Shown here piece by piece: positions 56,696 through 64,000 of a stretch of DNA of 64,000 bases. Under the pieces are notes generated by a model. It was given only the letters and a program-made list of their open reading frames with translations. It ran no database searches and was not told the origin of the DNA. Every line of letters begins with the position of its first letter. Position 1 is the first letter of the stretch. Position numbers and translations under genes: made by a program. The DNA comes from Paenibacillus segetis (lineage in GTDB: Bacteria > Bacillota > Bacilli > Paenibacillales > Paenibacillaceae), in contig NZ_BMFT01000001.1 of NCBI RefSeq assembly GCF_014639155.1, forward strand, positions 1,612,001 to 1,676,000, written 5' to 3'.

Positions 56696-58093
56696 TTAAC
56701 AAAGTTGAAATCCAAAGTATTCGGAAGCATTACGGTATGAAATGTCTTCGACCATTTGTTCGAGCAATGTGACGTCATTTGGAGCCTCACCACGTTCTAC
56801 CCACTCACCAACCAATTCACACAATACACGGCGGAAATATTCATGGCGGGTATAGGATAGAAAACTACGCGAGTCCGTTAACATACCTACGAAATGACTT
56901 AGTACACTATGATCGGCAAACATAGTTAGTTGCTGGCGCATCCCGTTTCGCGTATCGTTGTACCACCAGCCTGATCCAAGTTGGATTTTGCCAGCGGTGT
57001 CTTTTTGGTAGCAGCCCATTAATGCAAGCAACGCTGGGTAATCGTTCGGATTCAGTGAATACAAGATGGTCTTAGGTAAACCTTGGCGACATTCAGCTTG
57101 ATCTAACATTTTCGAGAGCGCTTCGGTGATCGACAAATCGTTAATCCCATCGTAACCCGTATCAGGACCCAATTTCTCAAACATCGGGGTATTGTTGTTA
57201 CGATAGGCATGCAAATGCAATTGCATGGTCCAATTCTTCTCATAATAGAACCCAATCAATGAAGAGAGGAGCTCCGTCCGGTACATCGTAATTTCTTCTT
57301 GCGACAATTCTTCACCAGCGAGCCTCTTTGCAAAAACCCGCTCAACCACTTGAAGGTTGCTTGCTTGATAACGCAGGACATCCAGTGCATGATCGGATAA
57401 ACGGCAACCATTGTCGTGGAAGAAATCCACCCGTTGTTTCAAAGCCCCTAACAAATCGCTGTAAGAATTGATGGTAGTGCCAACAACTTGCCCTAATTTT
57501 TGAATCCATTCCTTGAATCCTATGGCATCAATGTTCAAAGCTTTATCGGGACGGAAAGTAGGCAGTACTTTAAAGTCGTGTTCTTCTTGCTTTAAAGCTT
57601 GATGGTAACTCAAATCATCCGCAGGGTCATCCGTTGTGCATACAATCTTTACGTTACAATTTTTGATAATATTACGGCGTTTAAAAGGCTCCGTAGCTAA
57701 CTTCTGGTTCACTTCTTCCCAGATTCTAGGGGCCGATTCTTCATTTAAAAGCTCCGTAATCCCGAAGAAACGGCGAAGCTCCAGATGGGTCCAGCTGTAT
57801 AAAGGATTGCCGATGATCTTAGGAACGGTTCTTGCCCAAGCTACAAATTTGTCGTAGTCGGAAGCATCTCCTGTAATATTGGATTCTGGGACACCATTTG
57901 CACGCATCAACCGCCATTTATAGTGATCGCCGTATAACCAAGCCGCGGTTATATTGGGGAACGGTTTGTTCTCATAGATTTCTTTAGGATCTAGATGACA
58001 ATGGTAGTCGATGATAGGCATAGGTTTGGCATGTTCATGGAATAGTTGTTGTGCCATATCCGTGGTTAATAAAAAGTTGTCGTTTAAGAACAT
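56696..58093 (-). CDS. uxaC: Uronate isomerase
   Basis: A 465-residue uronate isomerase (amidohydrolase-superfamily barrel) that converts D-glucuronate to D-fructuronate and D-galacturonate to D-tagaturonate. The metal-binding start motif is IDYHCHLDPKEIYEN; the family blocks TDDPADDL, LPTFRPDKAL, QLHLHAYRNNN, GSGWWYNDT and TDSRSFLSYTRHEYFRR are all present. Length is normal for the family. It is the third gene of the uxa operon, 44 nt after uxaA, and is the entry step for free uronate released by GH88. Confidence 0.95.
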   Translation of the reverse strand: MFLNDNFLLTTDMAQQLFHEHAKPMPIIDYHCHLDPKEIYENKPFPNITAAWLYGDHYKWRLMRANGVPESNITGDASDYDKFVAWARTVPKIIGNPLYSWTHLELRRFFGITELLNEESAPRIWEEVNQKLATEPFKRRNIIKNCNVKIVCTTDDPADDLSYHQALKQEEHDFKVLPTFRPDKALNIDAIGFKEWIQKLGQVVGTTINSYSDLLGALKQRVDFFHDNGCRLSDHALDVLRYQASNLQVVERVFAKRLAGEELSQEEITMYRTELLSSLIGFYYEKNWTMQLHLHAYRNNNTPMFEKLGPDTGYDGINDLSITEALSKMLDQAECRQGLPKTILYSLNPNDYPALLALMGCYQKDTAGKIQLGSGWWYNDTRNGMRQQLTMFADHSVLSHFVGMLTDSRSFLSYTRHEYFRRVLCELVGEWVERGEAPNDVTLLEQMVEDISYRNASEYFGFQLC

Positions 58094-58137
58094 TTCATTT
58101 GCTCCTTTGATTTACAGGTTGATAGTCAGAAGTCAAC

Positions 58138-59625
58138 TTACAAGGTAACTCCGGTTTTAAAGATGGCTAGTTCCCGTACATCATTTTGTTCGTTACGTGT
58201 TTTCTGACCACTTGCAACTGCAACCACATAAGTAATAAATTGTTCCAGCACCTCAGCCATGGATGTCTCCAGTAGGGAACCAGCGTTGAAATCCATCCAA
58301 TGCTTTTTGCCCACGAAAATATCATTGTTTGTAGCGATTTTTACCGTCGGAACGAAACTGCCAAATGGTGTACCTCGACCCGTAGTGAACAAGACGAGAT
58401 GACAATCGGATGCAGCGAGTGCAGAGGATGCCACAAGGTCATTACCTGGTGCCTGCAAAAGACTTAGTCCTTTTTTACGCAGCTTCTCGCCGTATTCCAA
58501 TACGTCCACAACCGGGGAGGTTCCCGCTTTTTGAGTACAACCTAATGATTTGTCTTCCAATGTACTGATACCACCCGCTTTGTTACCTGGAGAAGGGTTT
58601 TCGTACACCGGTTCACCATAAGACAAGAAATATTGTTTGAAATTATTAATTAAGGAGACCGTTTGTTCGAACACTTCACGACTTTCTGCACGGGCCATCA
58701 GCATTTTCTCCGCACCAAACATTTCAGGGACTTCCGTTAATACGGTTGTTCCGCCTTGTGAGATAAGAAAATCAGAGAAGGCTCCTAACAGCGGGTTAGC
58801 TGTAATACCTGAAAAACCATCGGAACCGCCACATTTCAAGCCCACGTTCAGTTCACTAACTGGAATTGGCTCCCGATGATCATCTTGTGCTGCTACAAAA
58901 AGTTCTTCAAGGAGAGTCAAACCTGCTTCTACCTCGTCGCCAACTTCTTGTGCCACCAGGTATTTCACACGGCTGTCATCATAATCACCCATGAGGTTTC
59001 TGAATTCGGTAACGATATTGTTCTCGCAGCCTAATCCAAAGACCAAGACACCACCCGCGTTGGGATGTTTGACGGCATCGATTAAGATACTGCGGGTCAT
59101 GCGGTGATCGTCTCCCAATTGCGAGCACCCGTAAGGATGCTTGAGAACCGTGATGTTATCAAAGCTCCCTAAGTCCGGATGAAGCGATTTGAATGTAGAT
59201 AACATTTGCTCTGCAATGCCATTCACACAACCAACGGTTGGCACGATATACAAGTCATTACGAATGCCAACTTTTCCATTTGCACGGCGATACCCGTTAA
59301 AGGTTAGCTCACGTTTAGGATAGGTAACAGGATGAATGTCCGGTTGATATTCATATTCTTCTTCACCGGCTAAGTTGGTTTTGATGTTATGGGTGTGAAC
59401 CCATTCGCCTCTTTGGATGAACGATGTTGCATGACCAATGGGGTAACCATATTTAGTAATGATCGTAATAGGAGCAAAATCTTTGAGCGCAACTTTATGT
59501 CCTTGCGGAATGTCTTGTTGAACTTGTAGCATTTGGTCATCAAAATGAAGCTCTTCACCTGCTTGGATCGGACGTAGAGCGACCGCCACCGTATCCCGAG
59601 GGTTCATTTTCATTAATGTTTGCAT
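58138..59625 (-). CDS. uxaA: Altronate dehydratase
   Basis: A 495-residue dehydratase that converts D-altronate to 2-keto-3-deoxygluconate. An N-terminal SAF domain (about 1-90; VALRPIQAGEELHFDD) is followed by the large C-terminal domain, with family blocks GYRRANGKVGIRNDLYIVPTV (in two parts), LKHPYGCSQLGDDH, LKCGGSDGFSGITANP and GRGTPFGSFVPTVKIATN. UxaA proteins are Fe-dependent. It lies 14 nt after uxaB. Its product is the substrate of the KdgK encoded at 353. Confidence 0.95.
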   Translation of the reverse strand: MQTLMKMNPRDTVAVALRPIQAGEELHFDDQMLQVQQDIPQGHKVALKDFAPITIITKYGYPIGHATSFIQRGEWVHTHNIKTNLAGEEEYEYQPDIHPVTYPKRELTFNGYRRANGKVGIRNDLYIVPTVGCVNGIAEQMLSTFKSLHPDLGSFDNITVLKHPYGCSQLGDDHRMTRSILIDAVKHPNAGGVLVFGLGCENNIVTEFRNLMGDYDDSRVKYLVAQEVGDEVEAGLTLLEELFVAAQDDHREPIPVSELNVGLKCGGSDGFSGITANPLLGAFSDFLISQGGTTVLTEVPEMFGAEKMLMARAESREVFEQTVSLINNFKQYFLSYGEPVYENPSPGNKAGGISTLEDKSLGCTQKAGTSPVVDVLEYGEKLRKKGLSLLQAPGNDLVASSALAASDCHLVLFTTGRGTPFGSFVPTVKIATNNDIFVGKKHWMDFNAGSLLETSMAEVLEQFITYVVAVASGQKTRNEQNDVRELAIFKTGVTL

Positions 59626-59639
59626 GTGAGCGATTCCCC

Positions 59640-61049
59640 CTATACCAGTTTTTGTAGAGCTGCACGGCTACCTAACTGTTCCAGCTGCTCTATATTGAAT
59701 TCAATAACTTCGCTCAAGTCAGGAACCTTTGTTAAATCTTGGCCCCATAAGCTTTCCTCCTGAAGAATTGTGTGAACGAACGAAGTAGGGTTGTTCCACG
59801 CTTGATCGAAAATCGTTAGAACTTCTGTACTGTCTTGACGCTTCAATCGATCTCCTCGATAGCTTAGCAATAAAGCAGCAAAGGAGAGGGTCATGAGTTT
59901 TGGAAGGTCACCGTTAACCTCTTGGTATCGAAGTAAAACCGGTAACAGGCGTGTTTTAAATTTGGAGATGCTGTTGAGCGAGATGGATGATAATTCATGG
60001 CGGATAAATGGATTCTTGAATCGTTCTAGCACAGCCTCCGCATAGGTCAGTAATGATTCCTTCGGTAGATTGAGCATAGGGATCAATTCATCTTCCATTA
60101 ATTGCTTAACGAAAGAGGAGAAGTCGCCATCGTTCATCACATCTTCAACGGTTTCAAGACCAGCTAATAAGGCGAGAGGAACCATAGCTGTGTGCGGACC
60201 ATTCAAGAGATGAACCTTTTGTTCCCGGTAAGGGGTCATATCATTCGTCACAACAACATTTAGCCCCGCTTTGGAGAAAGGCAAGCGTTCGGAAATCCAT
60301 GCGGGTCCTTCAATGACCCATAACAGGAAAGGTTCTGCTGTTACCATAATTTTGTCTTGATATCCGAGTTCGGCTTCTAACACTTTGGCTTTGTCACGAG
60401 GGTACCCCGGAACAATTCGGTCAACTAAGCTACAGCAGAAGGTATTCTCCGCTTCTAACCAGTGCAGGAAGTCCTGCCCTAACTGCCATTCCTCGGCATA
60501 TTGAATGACGATTTGCTGTAACTTCTCACCGTTACGGTCGATCAACTCACAAGGGATAATGACGAACCCTTTTTTGCCTAATTGGAAACGTTTATAGAGA
60601 AGGGCGGTTAATTTGGCTGGAAAACTCTTCTGTGGTGCATCCGTAAGACGATCTTCAGGATGATAAGCAATTCCAGCTTCAGTCGTATTGGAAGTAATGA
60701 ATTCAAACCCGTCATCTTCAGCTAATGCCATATAATCTTCATACTGGGAGTAGGGATTGATTACACGACTTATACTCGTAATAATCTCGGAGTCATTTAC
60801 GGTTTGTTGATTTAAAATACCATTTAGAAAGATGGTATACAGATTGTCCTGCTCAGCCAATAATCCACTCAAGCCTTGCTCGATTGGTTGAACTAAGACT
60901 GCACTTCCATTAAAAAGTCCTTGGTTATTCATTTGCTGCAATTGCCAATCTACAAAAGCACGCATGAAGTTTCCTTCTCCAAATTGGATCATACGTTCTG
61001 GGAAACTAGGTAAATCGGGGTGAGTAATTCGCGAAAGTAGGGATGTCAT
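59640..61049 (-). CDS. uxaB: Tagaturonate reductase (altronate oxidoreductase)
   Basis: A 469-residue NAD-dependent enzyme of the long-chain mannitol dehydrogenase family that reduces D-tagaturonate to D-altronate. The dinucleotide region near the N-terminus (MIQFGEGNFMRAFVDWQLQQ) and the catalytic HLLNGPHTAMVPLALLAG block are typical of UxaB. AAAAAGGAGC stands about 11 nt before the ATG. It is the first gene of the minus-strand operon; a LacI-type operator candidate lies 38 bp upstream of its start. Galacturonate, not glucuronate, is the substrate branch served, because uxuA/uxuB are not visible here. Confidence 0.94.
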   Translation of the reverse strand: MTSLLSRITHPDLPSFPERMIQFGEGNFMRAFVDWQLQQMNNQGLFNGSAVLVQPIEQGLSGLLAEQDNLYTIFLNGILNQQTVNDSEIITSISRVINPYSQYEDYMALAEDDGFEFITSNTTEAGIAYHPEDRLTDAPQKSFPAKLTALLYKRFQLGKKGFVIIPCELIDRNGEKLQQIVIQYAEEWQLGQDFLHWLEAENTFCCSLVDRIVPGYPRDKAKVLEAELGYQDKIMVTAEPFLLWVIEGPAWISERLPFSKAGLNVVVTNDMTPYREQKVHLLNGPHTAMVPLALLAGLETVEDVMNDGDFSSFVKQLMEDELIPMLNLPKESLLTYAEAVLERFKNPFIRHELSSISLNSISKFKTRLLPVLLRYQEVNGDLPKLMTLSFAALLLSYRGDRLKRQDSTEVLTIFDQAWNNPTSFVHTILQEESLWGQDLTKVPDLSEVIEFNIEQLEQLGSRAALQKLV

Positions 61050-61086
61050 AAGTGATCATAGCTCCTTTTTTTGTGGGTTAATTTTC

Positions 61087-61104
61087 AATGCACACGTGAA
61101 CATT
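61087..61104 (-). promoter_or_regulatory. LacI-type operator in the uxaB promoter region
   Basis: AATGCACACGTGAACATT is an 18-bp imperfect palindrome with a central CG, as usual for LacI-family operators. The core ATGCACACGTGAA recurs at 62266. It sits just downstream of a probable minus-strand promoter (TTGATA at 61139-61134 with a TATATA-like -10). The regulator encoded at 61192 is the likely binder (inference). Confidence 0.6.
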
Positions 61105-61113
61105 TTTATATAT

Positions 61114-61134
61114 AAAAAAGAGAAGCTCTTTTTT
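61114..61134 (-). terminator. Terminator of the LacI gene overlapping the uxaB promoter
   Basis: A perfect 9-bp A/T-rich stem AAAAAAGAG/CTCTTTTTT with a 3-nt loop and T-rich tail, on the minus strand after the regulator gene. It occupies the spacer of the proposed uxaB promoter, so both signals share the same DNA. Confidence 0.55.
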
Positions 61135-61191
61135 ATCAAGATGGATAAATCTTTTAATTGCTCAGCTTCCGAAATGGGTAATTGTATAGGA

Positions 61192-62187
61192 TTAAACTTT
61201 TGCTACGGTATGGCGAATCATGAGGCTGGTTTTGACAAACAATTGCTCTGGCTTCGTTTCAGGTTGTGTCATTAATTCAATTAGCTTGGTTGTACCAAGC
61301 TCGCTAATGTCTGAAATCGGCCTGCGTACAGTCGTGAGGGCAGGGTTGGTATATCTAGCAAACACAATATCATCAAAGCCAATCAGGGATAGGCTAGTTG
61401 GAACTGCGACTTGATTCGCAAAACATGCATTCATCGCCCCAATCGCCATATCATCATTACTGCAAAATACAAGTGAGGGGGGCTCAGGCAGTGCTAATAA
61501 GGTACACATTCCTGTATATCCACTTTCGATACTATAATCGCCTGAAACAAAATAATCTGAAATGATGGAAAGCCGATGTGCGAGCAAACTATCAAGAAAA
61601 CCTTGTTTACGTTCTGCGGACGATTTGAATCCTGACTTTCCTTCTATAATTGCACAGGTTTGATGACCTTGTGAAATGGCGTAATCGATAGCTTCTTTCA
61701 CGCCAGCACGGTCGTTAGCTACGACATTCATAATGCTAAGATCCTCAAGTTGGCGATTCAGCACGACTAATGGTATGCCCATCTTTTTAACATGGTAGAT
61801 AAAGGCGTTATCCGCATCACTCTGACTCATGACAAGTATGCCATCAAAACGATGAGGTGAGATGGTATCCAGGTTTTGAATACTATCAATTCCATTTACA
61901 CTCAGGTTGTAATTTTCATCTAGAACATGGTTAATCCCTTTAATGACATCCACGAGAAAGCTTGCAGATGTTCCTTGATCAATGCTGGAGAGGAATAACC
62001 CGATCGTATAAGATCTTTTCATGACTAGGCTTTTGGCGCTGTAATTGGGTATGTAATTCAGTTCAGCAGCGATTTTCTCAATTCTATCGCGTGTTTCTTT
62101 CTTGATGAGCGTATTTCCATTGAGTGCCCGAGATACCGTAGTGTGTGATACACCAGCGACACGAGCAATATCTTTGATCGTAACCAT
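61192..62187 (-). CDS. LacI-family regulator, probable uxa repressor
   Basis: A 331-residue LacI-type repressor: helix-turn-helix with hinge at 1-60 (TIKDIARVAGVSHTTVSRAL, then LNYIPNYSAKSL) and a periplasmic-binding-protein-like effector domain (VFCSNDDMAIGAMNA, SLIGFDDIVFARYTNPALTTVRRP in pieces). AAGGAG lies 5 nt before the ATG. It is directly upstream of the uxa operon on the same strand and has operator candidates on both sides. It is comparable in role to ExuR/KdgR of bacilli. The effector is probably galacturonate, tagaturonate or KDG (inference). Confidence 0.9.
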   Translation of the reverse strand: MVTIKDIARVAGVSHTTVSRALNGNTLIKKETRDRIEKIAAELNYIPNYSAKSLVMKRSYTIGLFLSSIDQGTSASFLVDVIKGINHVLDENYNLSVNGIDSIQNLDTISPHRFDGILVMSQSDADNAFIYHVKKMGIPLVVLNRQLEDLSIMNVVANDRAGVKEAIDYAISQGHQTCAIIEGKSGFKSSAERKQGFLDSLLAHRLSIISDYFVSGDYSIESGYTGMCTLLALPEPPSLVFCSNDDMAIGAMNACFANQVAVPTSLSLIGFDDIVFARYTNPALTTVRRPISDISELGTTKLIELMTQPETKPEQLFVKTSLMIRHTVAKV

Positions 62188-62196
62188 AGGATCTCC

Positions 62197-62217
62197 TTAA
62201 CAAACTATAATTGTTAA
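62197..62217. repeat. Inverted repeat TTAACAA-N7-TTGTTAA before the LacI gene
   Basis: A perfect 7-bp inverted repeat directly upstream of the regulator's ribosome site. It may be a second operator or part of the promoter (TATAGT on the minus strand is inside the spacer). Confidence 0.45.
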
Positions 62218-62264
62218 CGATTTCATTCTATTTGAAGTTTCCAATAAAATCAAGGATTAAATAC

Positions 62265-62282
62265 TATGCACACGTGAAAATT
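62265..62282 (-). promoter_or_regulatory. Second LacI-type operator copy
   Basis: TATGCACACGTGAAAATT shares 16 of 18 positions with 61087-61104. It lies 78 bp upstream of the LacI start and 15 bp after the stop of the AraC-type gene at 62297, suggesting autoregulation of the repressor (inference). Confidence 0.55.
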
Positions 62283-62296
62283 AATTCACTCCAATA

Positions 62297-64000
62297 CTAC
62301 ATCGATTCATCAAGCTTCGTTTTTGATTTGGAAGCTGAATTACTATCACGATATTGCCCCGGGGTCATTCCTTCCTGCTTACGGAAAGAACGAATGAAAT
62401 TTTGCGAATTGTTATATCTTAGTTTGGCAGCAATATCCTTAATGGGCATATCGGTCTCACTAAGCCATTTTTTAGCCATTTTGAATCTATACATCGTGAG
62501 GTATTCGCTGAAATAATAGTTCGTTTCCTTACGGAAGACACTGCTAATATAATTGGCATTGTAATGAAGACGCGATGCGCATTCTTCTAAAGTTAGATCC
62601 GTATCATAATCATGTTGAATCAAATCGATGATCTTCTCCGAGATGTTGTGATATTGGGCATTTTGCCTGCTGTTGAAGATTTTGATCATAGGATGAATGA
62701 CCATACTCCAGAACCAATCCTCAATCTCTGCTACCGTGTGAAGGTCAAGCAACTCTTCAAATATCGAACCATTTGCATGATAAATTTGATTTAAACTAAT
62801 CCCGGATTCCTGCATCATAATGAGTAGATTATTAAGTAACCGGGTAAGTGGAATTTGATATTCATGCGGTGAAAGCTCTACAGCAAAGATCGATTTAAAG
62901 AGCTGGTGGATCAGTTCTTTTGCTTTATCGGTTTCAGCTAGTTTGATGGCGTCCAGCAAGTCATTTTCTTTATGGGTTGGATAATTAAGATTCAGATAAT
63001 GCTTACCCGAGTTAATATTCTCATACTGAATAATGACACCTTTGCCAAGCTTGATGCGATGCTTAAGTGCTTCAAGTCCTTCTCTATATGCGATTGATAT
63101 TTTATGAACTGAGTTAAAGGGGAGACTCAGGCCAATACTGACTACTAGTTTTAGATAATTATGTATTTCTTGCTGCAACTTCTCCGTTAACGAATATAAG
63201 GTTTTGTGAAAAGACTCCGAATTACTGTCTTGGCTACCCAATAATACGACTACGGATTGATCCATAATGACAGGTGCAAGTCGTTGTTCCTGAGAGACTA
63301 ACTCTTCGATAATATTGTGTACGGCAAATAATAATAGATTGAGATCTTTTTTCTCATAGCTTGTATCGTCAGAGAAATCGATGGATAAGGTAATGACAGC
63401 CATTGTTTTCCATTCCTCAACCTGCGTGAGATAGTGAAATTGTTCCAGCTCTTCAAGTAGTTCGCGCTTTTTGAGATTGCCCTTGAATGCATTGATCAGG
63501 AAAAACGTACGAACTTGTTGAATATGCTGGCGCACTTCTTTTTCAAGCTGTGATTTGGATTGGAATAAATGATGCATTTGTTCACCTATGATCTGAAACT
63601 CATTTGTATGTCTTAATCTGACATCCTTCTTACGTTGGCCCATTTGATTGAGCAGTCTTTCAATAGGTGTATACATACGTCTTGAACCAGTCCAAGCAAG
63701 CAGTATAGACAATACTAACATGAAGATACATAAATAGATTGTAATAGCACCAATCTTATTAGATTCTTTGGTCAAACTCTCGATAGAAGTAACAGATAAA
63801 TACACCCAACCATTGAGTTGAGAACGTAAATAAGTGACCGAGTAGTCTTTTTTATTGATTAAGGTCTTGAATTGTCCGGATGTCTTCGTAGGATCAGAAA
63901 TCAAAGAAACCTCACAAAATCCACTCTCGGTTACAGGCTTGCCAATGAACGAGAGATCAGGGTGAAAAAGGATGTTGTTATCTTCGTTTAGTATCATTAT
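62297..64000 (-). CDS. Membrane-bound AraC-family regulator (partial at right edge)
   Basis: At least 567 residues are visible; the N-terminus lies beyond the window, since the frame is open past base 64000. Seen in order: the end of an extracellular sensor domain (FHPDLSFIGKPV), a membrane segment (ITIYLCIFMLVLSILLAWTG), a HAMP-like linker, a long middle region, and a C-terminal AraC domain (LEECASRLHYNANYISSVFR and IKDIAAKLRYNNSQNFIRSF). This is the one-component form in which sensor and AraC activator are one protein, as in B. subtilis YesS. Its position upstream of the LacI/uxa genes suggests control of pectin-type sugar use. Confidence 0.85.
   Translation of the reverse strand: MMILNEDNNILFHPDLSFIGKPVTESGFCEVSLISDPTKTSGQFKTLINKKDYSVTYLRSQLNGWVYLSVTSIESLTKESNKIGAITIYLCIFMLVLSILLAWTGSRRMYTPIERLLNQMGQRKKDVRLRHTNEFQIIGEQMHHLFQSKSQLEKEVRQHIQQVRTFFLINAFKGNLKKRELLEELEQFHYLTQVEEWKTMAVITLSIDFSDDTSYEKKDLNLLLFAVHNIIEELVSQEQRLAPVIMDQSVVVLLGSQDSNSESFHKTLYSLTEKLQQEIHNYLKLVVSIGLSLPFNSVHKISIAYREGLEALKHRIKLGKGVIIQYENINSGKHYLNLNYPTHKENDLLDAIKLAETDKAKELIHQLFKSIFAVELSPHEYQIPLTRLLNNLLIMMQESGISLNQIYHANGSIFEELLDLHTVAEIEDWFWSMVIHPMIKIFNSRQNAQYHNISEKIIDLIQHDYDTDLTLEECASRLHYNANYISSVFRKETNYYFSEYLTMYRFKMAKKWLSETDMPIKDIAAKLRYNNSQNFIRSFRKQEGMTPGQYRDSNSASKSKTKLDESM

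Overview
The window looks like the chromosome of a Paenibacillus-type, spore-forming Gram-positive bacterium (inference). The supporting signs are strong AGGAGG ribosome sites with frequent TTG/GTG starts, a spore photoproduct lyase, a bacillithiol deacetylase next to YojF, and three cassettes of a YesM-type histidine kinase, a YesN-type AraC response regulator, a lipoprotein sugar-binding protein and two permeases. None of these cassettes has its own ATPase, as expected where a shared MsmX-like ATPase is used. No rRNA, tRNA, CRISPR array or intact insertion sequence was seen.

Layout. 1-12.6 kb: a galactoside/galactonate locus with 2-keto-3-deoxy sugar acid kinase, KDPG aldolase, galactonate dehydratase, a large GH2 beta-galactosidase, then sensor kinase, regulator, binding protein and two permeases (cassette 1). 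12.6-20 kb: three small genes of unclear role behind a strong promoter, a divergent EamA exporter/MocR regulator pair, a ferritin-like protein with spore photoproduct lyase, and an alpha/beta hydrolase. 20-26.8 kb: cassette 2, with no enzymes beside it. 27-33 kb: an accessory-looking stretch with a small membrane protein, a zinc-ribbon membrane protein, an IS481-type integrase that has lost two of its three catalytic residues and lies 3 nt from an FAD oxidoreductase gene, and a multi-pass membrane protein. 33-43.2 kb: housekeeping and stress genes (MFS transporter, glucosaminidase-like protein, yojF-bshB2, aldo/keto reductase, GH25 lysozyme, adaA-adaB alkylation repair, esterase, alanyl-tRNA editing protein). 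43.4-53.2 kb: cassette 3 in the order permease, permease, binding protein, kinase, regulator, followed by DUF2264 and GH88 enzymes for unsaturated uronate oligosaccharides. 53.2-64 kb: a GH3 NagZ-like hydrolase, then on the minus strand uxaB-uxaA-uxaC with a GDSL acetylesterase and a sugar isomerase/epimerase-like protein, a LacI regulator and a membrane-bound AraC regulator that runs off the window.

How it fits together. GH88 and the acetylesterase would trim pectin- or glycosaminoglycan-like oligosaccharides imported by cassette 3. UxaC, UxaB and UxaA convert the uronate to 2-keto-3-deoxygluconate, and KdgK and Eda at the left end finish the route to pyruvate and glyceraldehyde-3-phosphate. 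The same kinase and aldolase could serve the galactonate dehydratase beside them. Main regulatory observations: a composite promoter shared by lacZ and the cassette 1 binding protein (TCAAAC direct repeats 21 bp apart in the lacZ copy, an activator-like half-site over the -35, a cre-like palindrome before the -10); a 22-bp element repeated before both transport units of cassette 3; a pair of LacI-like operators in the uxa region; and a perfect 12-bp direct repeat in the EamA/MocR intergenic region.
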